This document shows, in pieces, positions 1 to 9,268 of a DNA stretch of 52,060 nucleotides. The stretch is taken from NCBI GenBank assembly GCA_026713705.1, contig JAPONY010000092.1, forward strand, positions 1 through 52,060. Direction: 5' to 3'. This DNA is from Gammaproteobacteria bacterium (GTDB taxonomy: Bacteria > Pseudomonadota > Gammaproteobacteria > Poriferisulfidales > Poriferisulfidaceae). How positions within the stretch are numbered: position 1 is the first letter of the stretch; every line of letters starts with the position of its first letter. The position numbers were made by a program, and so were the translations under genes. The notes beneath the pieces are model-generated. The model did not search any database and had not been told where the DNA came from. It saw only the letters and a list, made by a program, of their open reading frames with translations.

Positions 1-209
1 AAAAGCCTCGAAAATCAGCTCGAGCTTGCGCCGGCGGCCAGAAAATCCATGCCCGGGCGCGGAGCCGCGTATGAAAACCTCTCTGCGGACGCCTTCCGGT
101 CCCCCAAAATCGCCAGAATCGTGTTAGCTCGGAGATCGGGGTACCCCGCGCAGATAAAGTCCATAAGGAACTGTCGGGCAACCCAAAACCACCGTGGGTT
201 TGTAGTTTG
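1..209. other. No supported gene at the left edge
   Basis: No convincing reading frame. A weak inverted repeat (AACCCA near 180, TGGGTT near 195) lies just past the stop of the leftward endonuclease gene. It could be a poor hairpin, but it has no T-run, so I do not call it a terminator. Confidence 0.4.
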
Positions 210-1160
210 TCACCCGTCATGAGGGCCAAGAAAACGAGTGCCATTGAAATGCATCAGGTGGGACGGAGAATCAGCCACCCAAGCTTCTGTTTCCCAAGCA
301 ATTTCAGGCAGAAACTTGCGCATGGAAGAACGGTCAGGAAAGGCCGTTACATATACCAGATCAGCCTTGCCCCCAGAACAGAGTTCGGCTAATTCTTCAT
401 AACGCTTGCCGTTCACCGGTCCGTGGCTGGTGACGGCTTCGACCAAAAACAGCCAATTCTTTTCAGCATAGTGCAACATCACGTCAGGCATCTTGCCGTG
501 CAAATCAACATCAATACCGAGTTCGCCCATAAGGGCGGTATCGCAATAAGCCCACTTGTTGCCAGTGTCACCGGCGTAAACCAAAACACTTCCTGGCGCA
601 AAACGTGGGGCAAATTCCTCTATAACATCTCGAATGAGCTTGCTGTGATTGCCTGGGCTGAAAATTACCTCTTGGTTTGCTGAAATTTTGACGGGGACAA
701 GATTTTGTTTGCGCTTTTTCTCATAGCGACTTATGAGCGTTGGGTGCTTGTCCAGATAGGATACAAGAGCATCATCCCACGCAGAAGTTTCATACAAGCG
801 CAGCAAGTTCAAAGCGGCTGGCGCAACCTGATAGACGGCTTTAGGGCTATTCACCGGACGATCAGGGTCATCCGGGTTATACAGGGCGATTCCCGCATCG
901 CAAAACTGATGCATCGTTTCACGTCGAAATGTCTCCCGAGTGTTCGGCGCATAGTCTTTACCATAATGTTTCCTCACCCAGTCCATGATGGGAGTAATGC
1001 CCATGCACGGACTTTCCGCTTCGACCCACGTCTTATCCGGGGTCAAATTCAACAACGCCAACAAGCATAATGCTGAACGCTCGTTCTGCTGAGCTTTTGG
1101 CAAACCTAGGAAGATGATGATTTCCTGCGCTGCCTGAATATGGCCGTTTTTACTCCTCAT
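210..1160 (-). CDS. BsuBI/PstI-family type II restriction endonuclease
   Basis: A 316-residue type II restriction endonuclease. The N-terminal half looks like the helical BsuBI/PstI domain. The C-terminal half (about residues 165-315) matches the family catalytic domain, with LVYAGDTGNKWAY and then MPDVMLHYAEKNWLFLVEAV, which fits the acidic/E-x-(V/K) core of a PD-(D/E)XK-like nuclease. Founding members cut CTGCAG, so that is the first guess for the site, but specificity cannot be read from sequence. The ATG overlaps the stop of the methylase gene by 4 bp (ATGA), so the endonuclease is translated after its protective partner. Full length, no disruption seen. Confidence 0.9.
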   Translation of the reverse strand: MRSKNGHIQAAQEIIIFLGLPKAQQNERSALCLLALLNLTPDKTWVEAESPCMGITPIMDWVRKHYGKDYAPNTRETFRRETMHQFCDAGIALYNPDDPDRPVNSPKAVYQVAPAALNLLRLYETSAWDDALVSYLDKHPTLISRYEKKRKQNLVPVKISANQEVIFSPGNHSKLIRDVIEEFAPRFAPGSVLVYAGDTGNKWAYCDTALMGELGIDVDLHGKMPDVMLHYAEKNWLFLVEAVTSHGPVNGKRYEELAELCSGGKADLVYVTAFPDRSSMRKFLPEIAWETEAWVADSPSHLMHFNGTRFLGPHDG

Positions 1161-2662
1161 GTGAAGAGCGTATGTATCCGGTTATCGATCATGGTTTGAG
1201 TGATTTTCCTATTCCGCATAGCCCACTTGCCAAGCTTAAGCAACATGCCTCGACTCGGGTATTTCATGAACTTCAAATCCGTGGCATTGACTTGGGTGTG
1301 TCCGCTGAAACGTCTGAAATAGTCATCGACAAGAGTCGAGTTCAGGAATACGGTCAAACCATGTGCAAGAGCCTGCGGCAGACTGCGCTTGTTTTCATGG
1401 AACAGGTTCAGATGGTTCTCAAAGCCGAGTGCTTCCGCATCGCCAAATGGACTAGGGTCGACCACACTGGCCACGACTCGACGTTTTTCTTCCTTGGATG
1501 AAAAGCGCCTGACCACACAATAGAATCCGCAGGGATATAGCCATTTTTCAGTATCTGCGCTGCGCCTAATCGCATTGAGTTTCTTCTCTCCGGTAGCAGG
1601 CCATGTGATGCTGCCGTTGCTGAAGTGGCCGGGATAGAGCAAGGGGGCACAACCCGGGCCTGGCATTTCGCGTAGATGCTCCCTCAGGCGAAAATCCACT
1701 ACGGGTCCAGTGGAAACCTTGATGCCCAAATCATCCAGCGTGTGGTGGACGGTCGGCGGGAGACCCGCGGCCGCGGCGGAAGAAGTGGGAATATGGATAA
1801 ATCCCTCGGGATTATCTGGCTGCACGATTTGCTCAAATGAATAAGTGTGTTCGGTCAAGTCGGCAAAAGTGTTGTCGGTTGAAGTAGAAACCGTTACGGG
1901 CCCTTGTTCGGCCTGTCGTTCGAGCCGAATGATTATCGTCTCCTGAAGCACATCATCATCCCTGAAAGCCCTATCTCGGGATGCGAATAGGTGTATATGC
2001 CGGATGGCAGTGTGGGCAAAAATGAATTCACGGAAAGGACGGTAGTAAGGCCCGTTGCAGAAACTGCGAGGGATAATTGCCACGACCTGTCCATTCGGTT
2101 GGGTCAACGCGATGGCCAAAGCCACAAATGTGGAATAAAGGTTGACGGCCTCAATCCCGACTTGACGCGTAAGTTCTCGGCATCTGGAATCACTGCGGAC
2201 TTTCTTGTAGGGAGGATTCAGAATAGCGTGGGTGAAATCGCATTTTTGAAACTGGATCGAATTGACTGCTTCCTCTACAAAATCTTCACCGATGATTTCA
2301 TAGGATAGAGGGCATTTTTCGGTGTAGTAGGACAAAGAACGCTGCAGTTCATCTCGGATAGCAGGGTCAATTTCAAACGCTGCAATCCGGATTGCATCGA
2401 ATTTCATTTCTCCATTTGCGCATCTTTCCAAAAATGCACTTGAGAGAGAGCCGATTCCGGCTCCAGCGTCAAGCAGGCGGCATTCCCCTTGAGACCGGGG
2501 GAAAAGTCCCGCCATAAATGCAGCGGTGCTCGCAGGTGTAAGAAATTGTCCGAGACATGATTTCTTTTCTGCACCAGTACGTCTTGACACTTCTAGACGG
2601 GTTCGGTCCACTACTGATAATGGAGCCGTATTTTCTGTTTGAAGCCTAACTTCAGCGGTCAT
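1157..2662 (-). CDS. BsuBI/PstI-type N6-adenine DNA methyltransferase
   Basis: The modification partner of the downstream endonuclease. It shows the SAM-binding motif LLDAGAGIGSLSSAFLERC near the N terminus and the adenine-methylase catalytic motif ILNPPYKKV (NPPY), in the gamma-class order. The C-terminal half is probably the target-recognition region. The frame is open to a TTG at 2728, but the ATG at 2662 has an upstream AGGG-type ribosome site and gives 501 residues starting MTAEVRLQTENT, so I prefer it. It presumably methylates the adenine in the endonuclease site and protects the host. The 4-bp overlap with the endonuclease indicates one transcript. Confidence 0.88.
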   Translation of the reverse strand: MTAEVRLQTENTAPLSVVDRTRLEVSRRTGAEKKSCLGQFLTPASTAAFMAGLFPRSQGECRLLDAGAGIGSLSSAFLERCANGEMKFDAIRIAAFEIDPAIRDELQRSLSYYTEKCPLSYEIIGEDFVEEAVNSIQFQKCDFTHAILNPPYKKVRSDSRCRELTRQVGIEAVNLYSTFVALAIALTQPNGQVVAIIPRSFCNGPYYRPFREFIFAHTAIRHIHLFASRDRAFRDDDVLQETIIIRLERQAEQGPVTVSTSTDNTFADLTEHTYSFEQIVQPDNPEGFIHIPTSSAAAAGLPPTVHHTLDDLGIKVSTGPVVDFRLREHLREMPGPGCAPLLYPGHFSNGSITWPATGEKKLNAIRRSADTEKWLYPCGFYCVVRRFSSKEEKRRVVASVVDPSPFGDAEALGFENHLNLFHENKRSLPQALAHGLTVFLNSTLVDDYFRRFSGHTQVNATDLKFMKYPSRGMLLKLGKWAMRNRKITQTMIDNRIHTLFT

Positions 2663-2750
2663 CTGCCCTGTTCCAGCACGATTGGCGAGTCTATGCAAAG
2701 GCACGGAACACATTGTAGAACACGCCAAATTCTTTGAACGCTAGTAGTGG

Positions 2751-3113
2751 TTACCCGTGTGCGCATCCTATGCCGTCTGCCATGGTCGCAAGCCGCTGGT
2801 CCCGCGTCCACAGCCGCATCGGCGGCGCCAGGGCCACCGCAGCCAGCAGGTGCAGGTCGACGTAACCGACGCCAAGCCCTGCCAACCGGCTCCGCTCCAG
2901 AAAGAATAGTACTTCGGAATGCATTGCCACCGGTATCGAGGGAAGTTGCTGGAGCCCTGACAGGATCTCCTTGCGGTCCTCGAGATTGCCGCAGGCGATC
3001 TCGCCGATCACGAAAGGGTGGATCCACACCTGGTGGGCATCGAGCAGTCGCGACAGCGTCTCGTTGCCGACGCGGAAATGCTCGATCCAGACGGACGTGT
3101 CAACCAGGATCAT
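2751..3113 (-). CDS. vapC: VapC-family PIN-domain toxin
   Basis: A 120-residue PIN-domain ribonuclease, the toxin of a type II toxin-antitoxin pair. The four acidic positions of the PIN fold are visible in order: VDTSVW near the start, GEIACG, GYVDLHLLAA and the TRDQRL segment. The frame is open to 3185, but the ATG at 3113 begins MILVDTSVW exactly where family members start and overlaps the antitoxin gene by 14 bp, as is usual for vapBC. VapC toxins cleave structured RNAs such as tRNA; the target here is unknown. Codon use is GC-rich like the core genome. Confidence 0.9.
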   Translation of the reverse strand: MILVDTSVWIEHFRVGNETLSRLLDAHQVWIHPFVIGEIACGNLEDRKEILSGLQQLPSIPVAMHSEVLFFLERSRLAGLGVGYVDLHLLAAVALAPPMRLWTRDQRLATMADGIGCAHG

Positions 3114-3303
3114 CGGCGAGGCGTCGGCGCGGAATGTCCGAGAGCCCCGGCTGGCTGCCGCCCAGCCGCGCGAGCCGGCGCGCACTCTCCCGCTCCACCA
3201 GCGCCGCCAGCGCCTCGCGGACCAGTTTCGACTTCGATTCGATATTGGTGAGAAGCCGTGCCTGCGCCAGGAGGGTCTCGTCGATGTTCAGGGTCGTCCT
3301 CAT
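3100..3303 (-). CDS. vapB: VapB-family ribbon-helix-helix antitoxin
   Basis: A 67-residue antitoxin that starts MRTTLNIDETLLAQARLL, the typical beta strand and first helix of the short VapB/DUF2191 group, followed by SKSKLVREALAALVERE. The N-terminal half should dimerise and bind DNA, and the C-terminal half should mask the downstream PIN toxin. It is the first gene of the pair. A strong dyad and TATAAT box lie 27-54 bp upstream of its start, which suggests autorepression. Confidence 0.88.
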   Translation of the reverse strand: MRTTLNIDETLLAQARLLTNIESKSKLVREALAALVERESARRLARLGGSQPGLSDIPRRRLADDPG

Positions 3304-3329
3304 ACGGGTTCCAGCTTGAAATGATGTGA

Positions 3330-3357
3330 TAATTATACATCATATGATGCGTAATTA
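3330..3357 (-). promoter_or_regulatory. vapBC operator dyad overlapping a -10 box
   Basis: A 28-bp inverted repeat: outer arms TAATTA and TAATTA, inner arms CATCAT and ATGATG, symmetric at 24 of 28 positions, centred between 3343 and 3344. Read leftward, TATAAT at 3337-3332 is a good -10 box for vapB and lies inside the dyad. A VapB dimer bound here would cover the promoter. The role is inferred from position and symmetry. Confidence 0.65.
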
Positions 3358-3471
3358 GATGCAGATAGCCCGGTTTAGGCTAAAAGGCTCCACATGTCCG
3401 GGGCCGCACCCGCCGGGCGTTATGGCTCATAATATGTCTTTCTACGCACTGTTTCCGACCCTGCCTGTCCC

Positions 3472-4242
3472 ATGCCTGTCACCATCAAGACCCCCGATGA
3501 AGTGGAGAAGATGCGCACCGCCGGGCGCCTTGCCGCGGAAGTGCTGGAAATGATCGCCGAGCATGTCAAGGTCGGGGTCACCACGGATGACCTCAACGAC
3601 CTGTGCCACCGCCACATCACGGAGGTGCAGGACGCCATCCCGGCCCCGCTCAACTACCTGGGCTTCCCGAAGTCCGTCTGCACCACGCTCAACCACCAGG
3701 TATGCCACGGTATCCCCTCCGACCGCAAGCTCAAGCGCGGCGACATCCTCAACATCGACGTCACCGTGATCAAGGACGGCTTCCACGGCGACACCAGCCG
3801 CATGTTCCTGCTCGGCAAGCCGTCGGTGCAGGCCCGCCGGCTGGTCGACCTGACCTACGAAGCGATGCATCGGGCCATCTGCATGGTGCGCCCGGGCATC
3901 CGCCTCGGCGACCTCGGCCATACCATCCAGAGTTTCGCGGAAGGCCGGAACCTGTCCGTGGTGCGCGAGTACTGCGGCCACGGCATCGGCCGCGAATTCC
4001 ACGAGGAGCCGCAGGTCCTGCACTACGGCACGGCCGGCACCGGGATAGCGCTCAAACCCGGCATGACCTTCACCATCGAGCCCATGATCAACGCCGGGCT
4101 GCCGCAGGTGAGGCTGCTGCCGGACCAATGGACCGTCGTCACCTGCGACCACAGCCTGTCGGCCCAGTGGGAGCACACCATCCTGGTCACCGAGGACGGC
4201 TTCGAGGTACTGACCGCCCGGCCCGACGAAAACTTCCCGTGA
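3472..4242 (+). CDS. map: Methionine aminopeptidase, type I
   Basis: Cytosolic metalloprotease that removes the initiator methionine from nascent proteins. The 256-residue length is typical of type I enzymes. Family segments are clear: NHQVCHGIPS, ILNIDVTVIKDGFHGDTSRMF (two Asp metal ligands), YCGHGIGREFHEEPQV (His ligand) and FTIEPMIN (Glu ligand). The start is an ATG giving MPVTIKTPDEVEKM. Its TGA overlaps the GTG of glnD, and map-glnD neighbourhood is common in gammaproteobacteria. rpsB, often divergent from map, is not present; the vapBC pair and restriction genes lie there instead. Confidence 0.97.
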   Translation: MPVTIKTPDEVEKMRTAGRLAAEVLEMIAEHVKVGVTTDDLNDLCHRHITEVQDAIPAPLNYLGFPKSVCTTLNHQVCHGIPSDRKLKRGDILNIDVTVIKDGFHGDTSRMFLLGKPSVQARRLVDLTYEAMHRAICMVRPGIRLGDLGHTIQSFAEGRNLSVVREYCGHGIGREFHEEPQVLHYGTAGTGIALKPGMTFTIEPMINAGLPQVRLLPDQWTVVTCDHSLSAQWEHTILVTEDGFEVLTARPDENFP

Positions 4243-6881
4243 GTGCCCGCCTGGTCCGCGCCTGCCTGGACGCGCACCCCCTGCCGCAGGGCTCCGACCC
4301 CGCAGACTGGAAGCGGTGGACCGAAACCACCCAGCAGTTCCTGTCGGAACAGTTCCCGGAGCGCGATGTCTCCGACCTGGTGCATGCGCGGTCCGATCTC
4401 ATCGACCGGATGCTGCAGACGCTCTGGCATGCGCACCGGCTGGACGAGGCGGAAGACCTCGCCCTGCTCGCGGTCGGCGGCTACGGCCGCGGAGAACTGC
4501 ATCCCTACTCCGACATCGACATCCTGGTGCTGTACCGGGGGCGGCGCGCCCCAAAGAAACTCGGTCCGTTCTTCCAGGCCCTGTGGGACGGCGGGCTGAA
4601 GCTCGCGCAGAGCGTGCGGACGGTCCACCAGTGCCGCCAAGACGCCCGGGACGACATCACCTTGATGACCAGTTGGCTCGAGATGCGGCACCTGTGCGGG
4701 AATCCCAAGCTCGCCCGCGACCTGGAGGGCAACCTGACCCCGCGGGTCGGACTGTTCCGGGCGCCCCTGTGGACCAAGGAGCAGTTCTTCCTCGGCAAGG
4801 TCGAGGAGCAGGAGTTCCGCCACCTGCAGTTCGGCGGCAGCAACTACCGGCTGGAGCCCAACATCAAGGAAGGGCCCGGCGGGCTGCGCGACATCCAGAC
4901 CCTCCACTGGATTCTGAAGCGGCACGAGGACATCGAGAGTCCGTCGGACTTCTGCGAACCGGAAGAACTGGAACTGCTGCGCGAGGGACGGGAGTTCCTG
5001 TGGAAAGTGCGCTTCGCCCTGCACGAGGCCAGCGGCCAGGCCGAGGAGCGTCTGCTGTTCAACTACCAGTGCCCGATCGCCGAACAGTTCGGCTACCGCG
5101 GCGACACCGTCAACGACACTGTCGAGGCGTTCATGCAGGACTTCTACCGCACGACCAGCGAAATCGACCGTCTTGCCGAAGTCCTGAGCCAGCAGTACCG
5201 CGAGAGCCTGCAACCCCCCAGCCGGAATGCCCCGAGACCCCTGAACGCCTACTTCCAGGTCCTCGACGGCTACCTGGAAGCCCGCGACGAGAAGGTCTTC
5301 GAGCGGCATCCGCAGGGCCTGCTGGAGTTGTTCCTGCTCCTGCAGCAGCACCCCGACGTCAGGGGCGTCCGGGCGCGCACCATCCGGGCGGTCCGCGCCA
5401 ACCTGCACCGGATCGACGACGCCTTCCGCGACCGGCTGGCCTCCAAGACCCTGTTCATGGAAATCCTGCGCCAGCCCCAGCACGTCGCCCGGGAACTGCG
5501 CCGCATGAACCGCTACGGCGTCCTGCGCCGGTACTGGCCCGACTTCGCCAAGGTGGTCGGCATGATGCAGTACGACCTGTTCCACATCCATCCGGTGGAC
5601 GAGCACACCCTGCGGGTGCTGACCGAATTGCGACACGTCACCAAGCCGGACCAGGAAGGCGAGAACCCGCTCTACCACGAGCTGTTCCTGCAGTTCCCCA
5701 AGCCCGAGCTGCTGTATCTCGCCGTCCTGTTCCACGACATTGCCAAGGGGCGGGACGGGGACCATTCCGACCTCGGCAGCACGCTCGCCCGGGACTTCTG
5801 CCTAGACCACCACCTCAGCGCCTACGATGCCGGCATGGTCAGCTGGCTGGTCGAGCACCACCTGAAGATGTCGACCACCTCTCAGAAACGCGACATCAGC
5901 GACCCGGACGTGGTGCGAAATTTCGCGAGGCTGGTCGGCAACGGGGTCCGCCTGCGCGGCCTCTTCCTCCTGACCGTCGCCGACCTGCGCGGCACCAATC
6001 CCTCGCTGTGGACGCCCTGGCGCGAAGCGCTCCTGTACCAGCTGTACATTGCGACCGACCAGCAGTTGCAGCGCGGGCTGGACGAGCCGGTCGACGCGGC
6101 CCGGCAGATCGAGGACCTGAAGACTTCGGCGCTCGCGAAAATCCCCCGCGGCGACCCGGCCGCCTGCCGGCAGTTCTGGGACTCCCTGCCGGACAGCGAC
6201 CTTCTGCACTACACCGACGACGAACTGGCCTGGCAGACCGAATGCATTGCCGGGCGCAGCCCCGAGACCCCGACCCAGGTATTCGTGCGCCACCAGGGAG
6301 AACACCACTGCACGGAAGTGTTGGTCTACGACGAGAGCCACGAGCGCATGTTCGCCCCGCTGACCGCGGCGCTGGCCCGGCTCGGCGCGAACGTGCTGTA
6401 CGCACGCATCACCGAGACCCGCGACCGCAACATCCTGCAGACCTTCCTGGTGACCGACACCGAGGGCCAGCCGATCAGCAAACGCTACGCGCTGGAGGAA
6501 CTGCGCGAGACCCTGCAGAGCGTGACCCGGTCGCCGGGGGAGTTCGACCGTCCGGTACTGCGCCAGCCGAAGCGGCGAACCCGGCACTTCGACCTCCCGA
6601 CCGAAATCGAGTTCGTGCAGCGCAAAACCCCACCCGAGACCCGGATCAACCTCTCGACCTCCGACCATCCGGGCCTGCTTTGGACCGTCAGCCGGGCCCT
6701 CGACTCGTGCCAGGTCCGGATCACCCAAGCGCGGATCACGACCCTGGGCGCGCAGGTGCAGGATGTGTTCACCGTCACCGACGCCGAATCCCGCCCGATC
6801 CAGGACCCCGAAACGCAGAAGCGGATCGCCGACACCCTGCACCAGCACATCGAACAGCTCGGCAACGCCCTGCGCGAATAG
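4239..6881 (+). CDS. glnD: Bifunctional PII uridylyltransferase / uridylyl-removing enzyme
   Basis: Nitrogen sensor that adds UMP to PII proteins when glutamine is low and removes it when glutamine is high. Domains in order: nucleotidyltransferase (VGGYGRGELHPYSDID, about residues 79-95), a GlnE/GlnD-type linker with GPGGLRDIQTLHW, an HD phosphohydrolase domain (LFHDIAK, His-Asp near 499-500), and two C-terminal ACT domains (about 690-770 and 800-875) that sense glutamine. The frame is open far upstream inside map; the GTG at 4239, forming a GTGA overlap with the map stop, gives 880 residues, the usual family length. All signature residues seem intact. Confidence 0.95.
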   Translation: MSARLVRACLDAHPLPQGSDPADWKRWTETTQQFLSEQFPERDVSDLVHARSDLIDRMLQTLWHAHRLDEAEDLALLAVGGYGRGELHPYSDIDILVLYRGRRAPKKLGPFFQALWDGGLKLAQSVRTVHQCRQDARDDITLMTSWLEMRHLCGNPKLARDLEGNLTPRVGLFRAPLWTKEQFFLGKVEEQEFRHLQFGGSNYRLEPNIKEGPGGLRDIQTLHWILKRHEDIESPSDFCEPEELELLREGREFLWKVRFALHEASGQAEERLLFNYQCPIAEQFGYRGDTVNDTVEAFMQDFYRTTSEIDRLAEVLSQQYRESLQPPSRNAPRPLNAYFQVLDGYLEARDEKVFERHPQGLLELFLLLQQHPDVRGVRARTIRAVRANLHRIDDAFRDRLASKTLFMEILRQPQHVARELRRMNRYGVLRRYWPDFAKVVGMMQYDLFHIHPVDEHTLRVLTELRHVTKPDQEGENPLYHELFLQFPKPELLYLAVLFHDIAKGRDGDHSDLGSTLARDFCLDHHLSAYDAGMVSWLVEHHLKMSTTSQKRDISDPDVVRNFARLVGNGVRLRGLFLLTVADLRGTNPSLWTPWREALLYQLYIATDQQLQRGLDEPVDAARQIEDLKTSALAKIPRGDPAACRQFWDSLPDSDLLHYTDDELAWQTECIAGRSPETPTQVFVRHQGEHHCTEVLVYDESHERMFAPLTAALARLGANVLYARITETRDRNILQTFLVTDTEGQPISKRYALEELRETLQSVTRSPGEFDRPVLRQPKRRTRHFDLPTEIEFVQRKTPPETRINLSTSDHPGLLWTVSRALDSCQVRITQARITTLGAQVQDVFTVTDAESRPIQDPETQKRIADTLHQHIEQLGNALRE

Positions 6882-6885
6882 ATCA

Positions 6886-6900
6886 CCGGCCCCTGGCCGG
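6886..6900 (+). other. GC-rich hairpin between glnD and dapD
   Basis: Perfect inverted repeat CCGGCC, loop CCT, GGCCGG, five bases past the glnD stop. There is no T-run after it, so it is not a standard intrinsic terminator. It may stabilise the glnD mRNA end or weakly attenuate read-through into dapD. Confidence 0.35.
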
Positions 6901-6958
6901 ACCCCCCGGCGCGGCTTCCTGTTAACATACGCGCCATGCTTTTAACCGGGCCTCTCCC

Positions 6959-7786
6959 ATGAGTCTCCAGTCCACCATCGAGCAAGCGTTCGAAGAGCGC
7001 GCGCAACTGACCCCGGACTCCGCTCCCGAGCCCGTCCGCAGCGCCGTGCAGGAAGCCCTGCAGGGTCTCAACGACGGACGCCTGAGGGTCGCCGAACCCG
7101 GCGACGGCGGCTGGATCGTGCACGAATGGCTCAAGAAGGCCGTGCTCCTCTCGTTCTGCATCACCGACAACGAGATCATCGACGGGGGGCATACCCGCTA
7201 TCGCGACAAAGTAGCGGGCCGCTTCGCTCTGGGCAGCGCAGAGGAACTGGACCGCGGCGGGGTCCGCATCGTGCCGCCGGCGACCGCGCGCTTCGGCAGC
7301 TTCATCGCCCCCGGCGTGGTGCTGATGCCGAGCTTCGTGAACATCGGGGCCTACGTCGACTCCGGAACCATGGTGGACACCTGGGCGACGGTCGGCTCAT
7401 GCGCCCAGATCGGCAAGAACGTGCACCTCTCCGGCGGCGTCGGTATCGGCGGCGTGCTGGAACCGCTGCAGGCCGCTCCCACCATCATCGAGGACGACTG
7501 CTTCATCGGCGCCCGCTCGGAAATCGTCGAGGGCGTGATCGTCGAACAGGGCGCAGTCATCTCCATGGGCGTGTTCATCGGACAAAGCACCCGCATCTAC
7601 GACCGCACGCGGGACGAAGTCTCCTACGGGCGGGTTCCCGCCGGCGCCGTGGTCGTGCCGGGCTCCCTGCCCGCCTCCGACGGACGCTACAGCCTGGCCT
7701 GCGCGGTCATCGTCAAGCAGGTCGACCAGAAGACCCGCAGCAAGGTCGGCATCAACGCCCTCCTGCGCGAGGCCGCCGACGGTTGA
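6959..7786 (+). CDS. dapD: 2,3,4,5-tetrahydropyridine-2,6-dicarboxylate N-succinyltransferase
   Basis: Cytosolic acyltransferase of the succinylase branch of lysine and diaminopimelate synthesis; it succinylates tetrahydrodipicolinate. The 275 residues match the family length. An alpha-helical N-terminal domain is followed by a left-handed beta-helix of hexapeptide repeats ([40 protein letters not shown]) and the family segment [19 protein letters not shown]. The ATG lies 77 bp after glnD. It heads a three-gene run with the yffB-like gene and dapE, so two pathway enzymes are encoded together. Confidence 0.96.
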   Translation: MSLQSTIEQAFEERAQLTPDSAPEPVRSAVQEALQGLNDGRLRVAEPGDGGWIVHEWLKKAVLLSFCITDNEIIDGGHTRYRDKVAGRFALGSAEELDRGGVRIVPPATARFGSFIAPGVVLMPSFVNIGAYVDSGTMVDTWATVGSCAQIGKNVHLSGGVGIGGVLEPLQAAPTIIEDDCFIGARSEIVEGVIVEQGAVISMGVFIGQSTRIYDRTRDEVSYGRVPAGAVVVPGSLPASDGRYSLACAVIVKQVDQKTRSKVGINALLREAADG

Positions 7787-7788
7787 TC

Positions 7789-8136
7789 ATGGTGACCGTC
7801 TATGGCATCCCCAACTGCGACCGGGTCCGGGCAGCACGCAAGTGGCTGGACCGGCAGGCCGTCGACTACCGCTTTCACGACACCCGGGCGGACGGGCTGA
7901 CGCGCGCCCAGCTGGAGGGCTGGATCGCCCGGCTCGGCACGGACACGCTGCTGAACCGCCGTTCCACGACCTGGCGGCAATTGCCGGAAGGTCAGCGCAC
8001 CGGCCTGACCGACACGACCGCCGTCGATCTCCTCCTGGCCCATCCGACCCTGCTGAAGCGCCCGCTGCTCGACAGCGACGGCACACTGAGCGCGGGTTTC
8101 GACGAGGCGGCGTGGGCGCAAGCGCTGGAGCCATAG
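7789..8136 (+). CDS. ArsC/Spx-family reductase-like protein (YffB type)
   Basis: A 115-residue thioredoxin-fold protein starting MVTVYGIPNCDRVRAARKWL. A single N-terminal Cys (residue 10) lies where ArsC-like proteins keep the nucleophile. RRSTTWRQL and LLAHPTLLKRPLLD match the ArsC/YffB pattern. True arsenate reductase activity is uncertain: the YffB group next to dapE is generally of unknown function. The ATG at 7789 starts two bases after the dapD stop, and dapE begins one base after this stop, so the three genes are likely cotranscribed. The frame is open much further upstream, but that part overlaps dapD and is not coding. Confidence 0.85.
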   Translation: MVTVYGIPNCDRVRAARKWLDRQAVDYRFHDTRADGLTRAQLEGWIARLGTDTLLNRRSTTWRQLPEGQRTGLTDTTAVDLLLAHPTLLKRPLLDSDGTLSAGFDEAAWAQALEP

Positions 8137-8137
8137 C

Positions 8138-9265
8138 ATGTCGGACGTCCTCGACCTCGTCTGCGCGCTGATCGAACGCCCCTCGATCACCCCGGAAGAT
8201 GCAGGCTGCCAGGCGCTCGTCGCCGAACACCTGGCGCCTCATGGGTTCAGCGCCGAACCCATGCCGTCCGCAGACGTTGAGAACCTGTGGCTGCGCCACG
8301 GCGAAGGCGAACCGCTGCTGATGTTCGCCGGGCACACCGACGTCGTGCCGACCGGCCCGCTCGAGCAGTGGAGCAGCGACCCCTTCAGCCCGACCCTCCG
8401 CGACGGGCTCCTGTACGGCCGCGGCGCGGCCGACATGAAGGGCGGCGTCGCCGCGATGGCCGTCGCCTGCGCCCGCTACGTCGCCAAGCGGCCCGACCAC
8501 AACGGCTCCCTTGGCCTGCTGCTGACCAGCGACGAGGAAGGCCCGGCCGTGCACGGCACCCGGGTCGCGATCGAACGTCTGCGCGAGCGCGGGGAAGTGC
8601 CCGCCTGGTGCGTCGTCGGCGAGCCGAGCTGCCGCGAACGATTCGGCGACGTCATCAAGAACGGCCGTCGCGGCTCGCTGTCCGGGCGGTTGACGGTGCG
8701 CGGCATCCAGGGACACATCGCCTACCCGGCCCTGTGCGACAACCCGATCCATCGCTTCGCCCCCGCCCTGCTGGAGCTGACCGGCGTCACCTGGGACGAA
8801 GGCAACGAGGACTTCCAGCCCACCCAGTTCCAGGTCTCCAACCTCAACAGCGGCTGCGGCGCCGCCAACGTCGTCCCGGGCGAGTTGACCGCGGACTTCA
8901 ACCTGCGCTATTCGACGGAAGTCACCGCCGAACAGCTGTGCGAGCGGATTACCGAAATCCTCAAGAACGCCGGCCTCGACTACCAGGTCGAATGGCAGGG
9001 AGCGAGCCTGCCCTACCGTACGCCGCCCGGCACCCTGAGCCAGGCCTGCCAGGATGCCGTGTCGGAAGTCCTGGGGACGGATGCGGAACTCAGCACCGAG
9101 GGCGGCACCTCGGACGGACGGTTCATCCGCCCGACCGGCGCCGAAGTCGTCGAGTTCGGGCCGATCAATCGCAGCATCCACAAGATCGACGAGCACGTCG
9201 CCGTCGAGGACCTCGACCGGCTGGCCGAGGTCTATCTCGCCATCATCGAAAAACTGCTGGACTGA
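8138..9265 (+). CDS. dapE: Succinyl-diaminopimelate desuccinylase
   Basis: Dinuclear zinc M20 hydrolase that removes succinate from N-succinyl-LL-diaminopimelate in lysine and cell-wall precursor synthesis. The 375 residues are full length. Metal-binding segments are visible: FAGHTDVVPTG (His66), GRGAADMKGG (Asp99) and LLTSDEEGPA (catalytic and bridging Glu 133-134), with a late His in NRSIHKIDEHV. The dimerisation domain holds GIQGHIAYP. The gene ends 3 bp before the convergent exonuclease gene, leaving no room for a terminator. Confidence 0.96.
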   Translation: MSDVLDLVCALIERPSITPEDAGCQALVAEHLAPHGFSAEPMPSADVENLWLRHGEGEPLLMFAGHTDVVPTGPLEQWSSDPFSPTLRDGLLYGRGAADMKGGVAAMAVACARYVAKRPDHNGSLGLLLTSDEEGPAVHGTRVAIERLRERGEVPAWCVVGEPSCRERFGDVIKNGRRGSLSGRLTVRGIQGHIAYPALCDNPIHRFAPALLELTGVTWDEGNEDFQPTQFQVSNLNSGCGAANVVPGELTADFNLRYSTEVTAEQLCERITEILKNAGLDYQVEWQGASLPYRTPPGTLSQACQDAVSEVLGTDAELSTEGGTSDGRFIRPTGAEVVEFGPINRSIHKIDEHVAVEDLDRLAEVYLAIIEKLLD

Positions 9266-9268
9266 CGC

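Noticed and set aside
4023-5765. 580-codon open frame opposite map and glnD
   Set aside because: Antisense to conserved catalytic domains, with no recognised motif; an artefact of GC-rich codons.
6886-6900. Intrinsic terminator after glnD
   Set aside because: The hairpin is good but there is no T-run, so I list it only as a hairpin.
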